DNA from: Actinomycetota bacterium
Lineage (GTDB): Bacteria; Actinomycetota; Thermoleophilia; UBA2241
DNA length: 5,718 bases
Direction: 5' to 3'
Assembly: GCA_003157715.1 (NCBI GenBank)
Contig: PMKK01000223.1
Span: 1-5,718, forward strand
The notes under the pieces were generated by a model, which did not search any database, was not told the origin of the DNA, and saw nothing but the letters and a program-made list of their open reading frames with translations. A program made the translations under genes and the position numbers. Positions 5,702 to 5,718 of this stretch are shown in pieces (the stretch's first letter is position 1; each line of letters opens with the position of its first letter).

Positions 5702-5718
5702 GCCCCATGAAATGGGGC
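5702..5718 (+). terminator. Hairpin at the window end, probable intrinsic terminator
   Basis: GCCCCAT (5702-5708) pairs perfectly with ATGGGGC (5712-5718) around a GAA loop. The window ends on the last stem base, so a following T-run cannot be seen. AAAAAGAGCGAG at 5689-5700 precedes the stem, as in bidirectional terminators where the A-run pairs with a downstream T-run. About 80 bases after the last stop, it is well placed to end the LCP transcript. Confidence 0.65.

Noticed and set aside
5502..5708. 68-residue minus-strand frame starting in the terminal hairpin
   Set aside because: Its ATG lies inside the hairpin stem, it overlaps the LytR_C-coding end of the last gene, and its sequence is Pro/Arg-rich without a family signal.

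Overview
This window is one compact, entirely plus-strand block from a very GC-rich bacterium. It holds the 3' end of what is probably atpD, then complete atpC, murA, a LytR-CpsA-Psr (LCP) family gene, and a further membrane-anchored protein that reads as a degenerate LCP relative. The GC content, heavy GTG start use, LCP proteins with LytR_C tails, and the atpD-atpC-murA order all suggest an actinobacterium. The tail domain of the first LCP protein reminds me of Thermoleophilia-type proteins, but that is from memory and is a weak lead.

Layout: positions 1-114 encode an Ala/Pro-rich C-terminal tail ending two bases before atpC (117-545). murA follows immediately (preferred GTG start 596, or the ATG at 542 that overlaps the atpC stop) and ends at 1876. 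A perfect 9-bp hairpin sits directly on the murA stop. The 159-base gap to the next gene carries that hairpin, a TACAAT -10-like hexamer, a small leader hairpin and a good Shine-Dalgarno, so a second transcription unit probably starts here. It contains the LCP gene (2036-3799) and, coupled through a GTGA overlap, the degenerate LCP-like gene (3796-5622). After it come a G-rich tract and a hairpin cut off by the window end, which is probably a terminator.

How the genes fit together: the first block makes the F1 part of ATP synthase and then MurA, the first committed enzyme of peptidoglycan precursor synthesis. The second makes an apparently active LCP phosphotransferase, which would attach a lipid-linked glycopolymer to the cell wall, plus a coupled partner with the LCP fold outline but without most active-site residues. 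The most interesting observation is this active/inactive LCP pair. The second protein also has an unassigned middle domain, a Ser/Pro/Ala linker with DNA-level repeats, and a terminal LytR_C domain.

No RNA genes, mobile elements or CRISPR arrays were seen. The long minus-strand reading frames are treated as GC-skewed shadows of the real genes.
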